From positions 1 to 33,350 of the IMG/VR virus record IMGVR_UViG_3300037189_023468: a stretch of 33,350 nt of DNA. One strand, 5' to 3'. Of the stretch, positions 33,287-33,350 are shown piece by piece. Source of the stretch: a virus. How positions within the stretch are numbered: the first letter of the stretch is position 1; each line of letters opens with the position of its first letter. The notes under the pieces are model-generated. The model was not told the origin of the DNA. It ran no database searches and worked only from the letters and a program-made list of their open reading frames with translations. The translations under genes were made by a program, and so were the position numbers.

Positions 33287-33350
33287 AGAATGCCACGACC
33301 GAGTGATTCGTTTAGGTTCACCTGTTAGCCGCGGAGCGGCGATTCGAACC
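33287..33350 (-). promoter_or_regulatory. Class II promoter for gene 33221, at the window edge
   Basis: Minus strand: hairpin GCCGC/GCGGC (33328-33340), -35 CTAAAC (33310-33315), 17 bases, -10 CATTCT (33287-33292). The upstream GGTTCGA element runs to the window edge. The leader, about 60 bases, is longer than in its sisters and holds a different hairpin (GTTGTGAATCGCAAC). Confidence 0.8.

Overview
The window is a stretch of a tailed double-stranded DNA bacteriophage genome, most likely from an uncultivated phage: it has tail-fibre-type proteins, a small and large terminase pair, phage tRNAs, densely packed genes with ATGA/GTGA overlaps, and many very small genes. Ribosome sites of the AGGAGG type, TTGACA/TATAAT-type promoters and several promoter-to-start arrangements that imply leaderless mRNAs point to a bacterial host in which leaderless translation is common; an actinobacterium would fit, but this is inference. 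No integrase, repressor or attachment site was seen, so nothing in this window suggests lysogeny.

Left region (1-9060). Tail-fibre genes read leftwards off the window edge (1-2555). The terminase pair reads rightwards (2632-4579) and ends stop-to-stop against a leftward operon-like block (4576-8823). That block carries a winged-helix/zinc protein, an FkbM-type methyltransferase, a DUF1599/Nmad1-like protein, small zinc and membrane proteins, and a ParB-like nuclease-domain protein. Between this block and the rightward genes lies a gene-free stretch (8824-9131) with two elaborate nested inverted repeats that look like a replication origin or another structural signal.

Middle region (9132-18962). 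A rightward block begins at a clear promoter and holds a DNA-binding protein, tRNA-Arg(TCT), a secreted RlpA-like double-psi beta-barrel protein, and a sugar cluster (GDP-mannose 3,5-epimerase-like protein plus two glycosyltransferases). It ends with a second ParB-like protein. A short leftward thioredoxin pair follows. Next come two adjacent HExxH metalloprotease-like genes, a stand-alone sigma-70 region 4 protein, zinc proteins and tRNA-Ile(TAT). A leftward eight-gene operon of small proteins (18910 to 16993) has its own promoter and ends at a bidirectional terminator.

Right region (19000-33350). This is an array of about 22 small expression cassettes, most with one gene and some with two or three overlapping genes. 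Each rightward cassette (19000-29700) has a perfect inverted repeat with variable arms, then an AGAAC motif, a TTGACR-N17/18-TAYAAT promoter, a 5' leader hairpin and a strong AGGAGG site. Two gene-free stretches in the array look like structured non-coding RNAs. Leftward cassettes (29819-33350) use the same layout but a different promoter class (CTAAAC-N17-CATTAT-like), which is exactly spaced in all seven copies. The products are mostly small acidic or cysteine-rich proteins of unknown function, with a few recognisable families (DUF932, Api92/DUF1281-like, RadC-like JAMM, DUF3846-like). The repeated promoter cassettes, their covarying hairpins, the second promoter class and the phage-encoded sigma region 4 protein are the most interesting features here.
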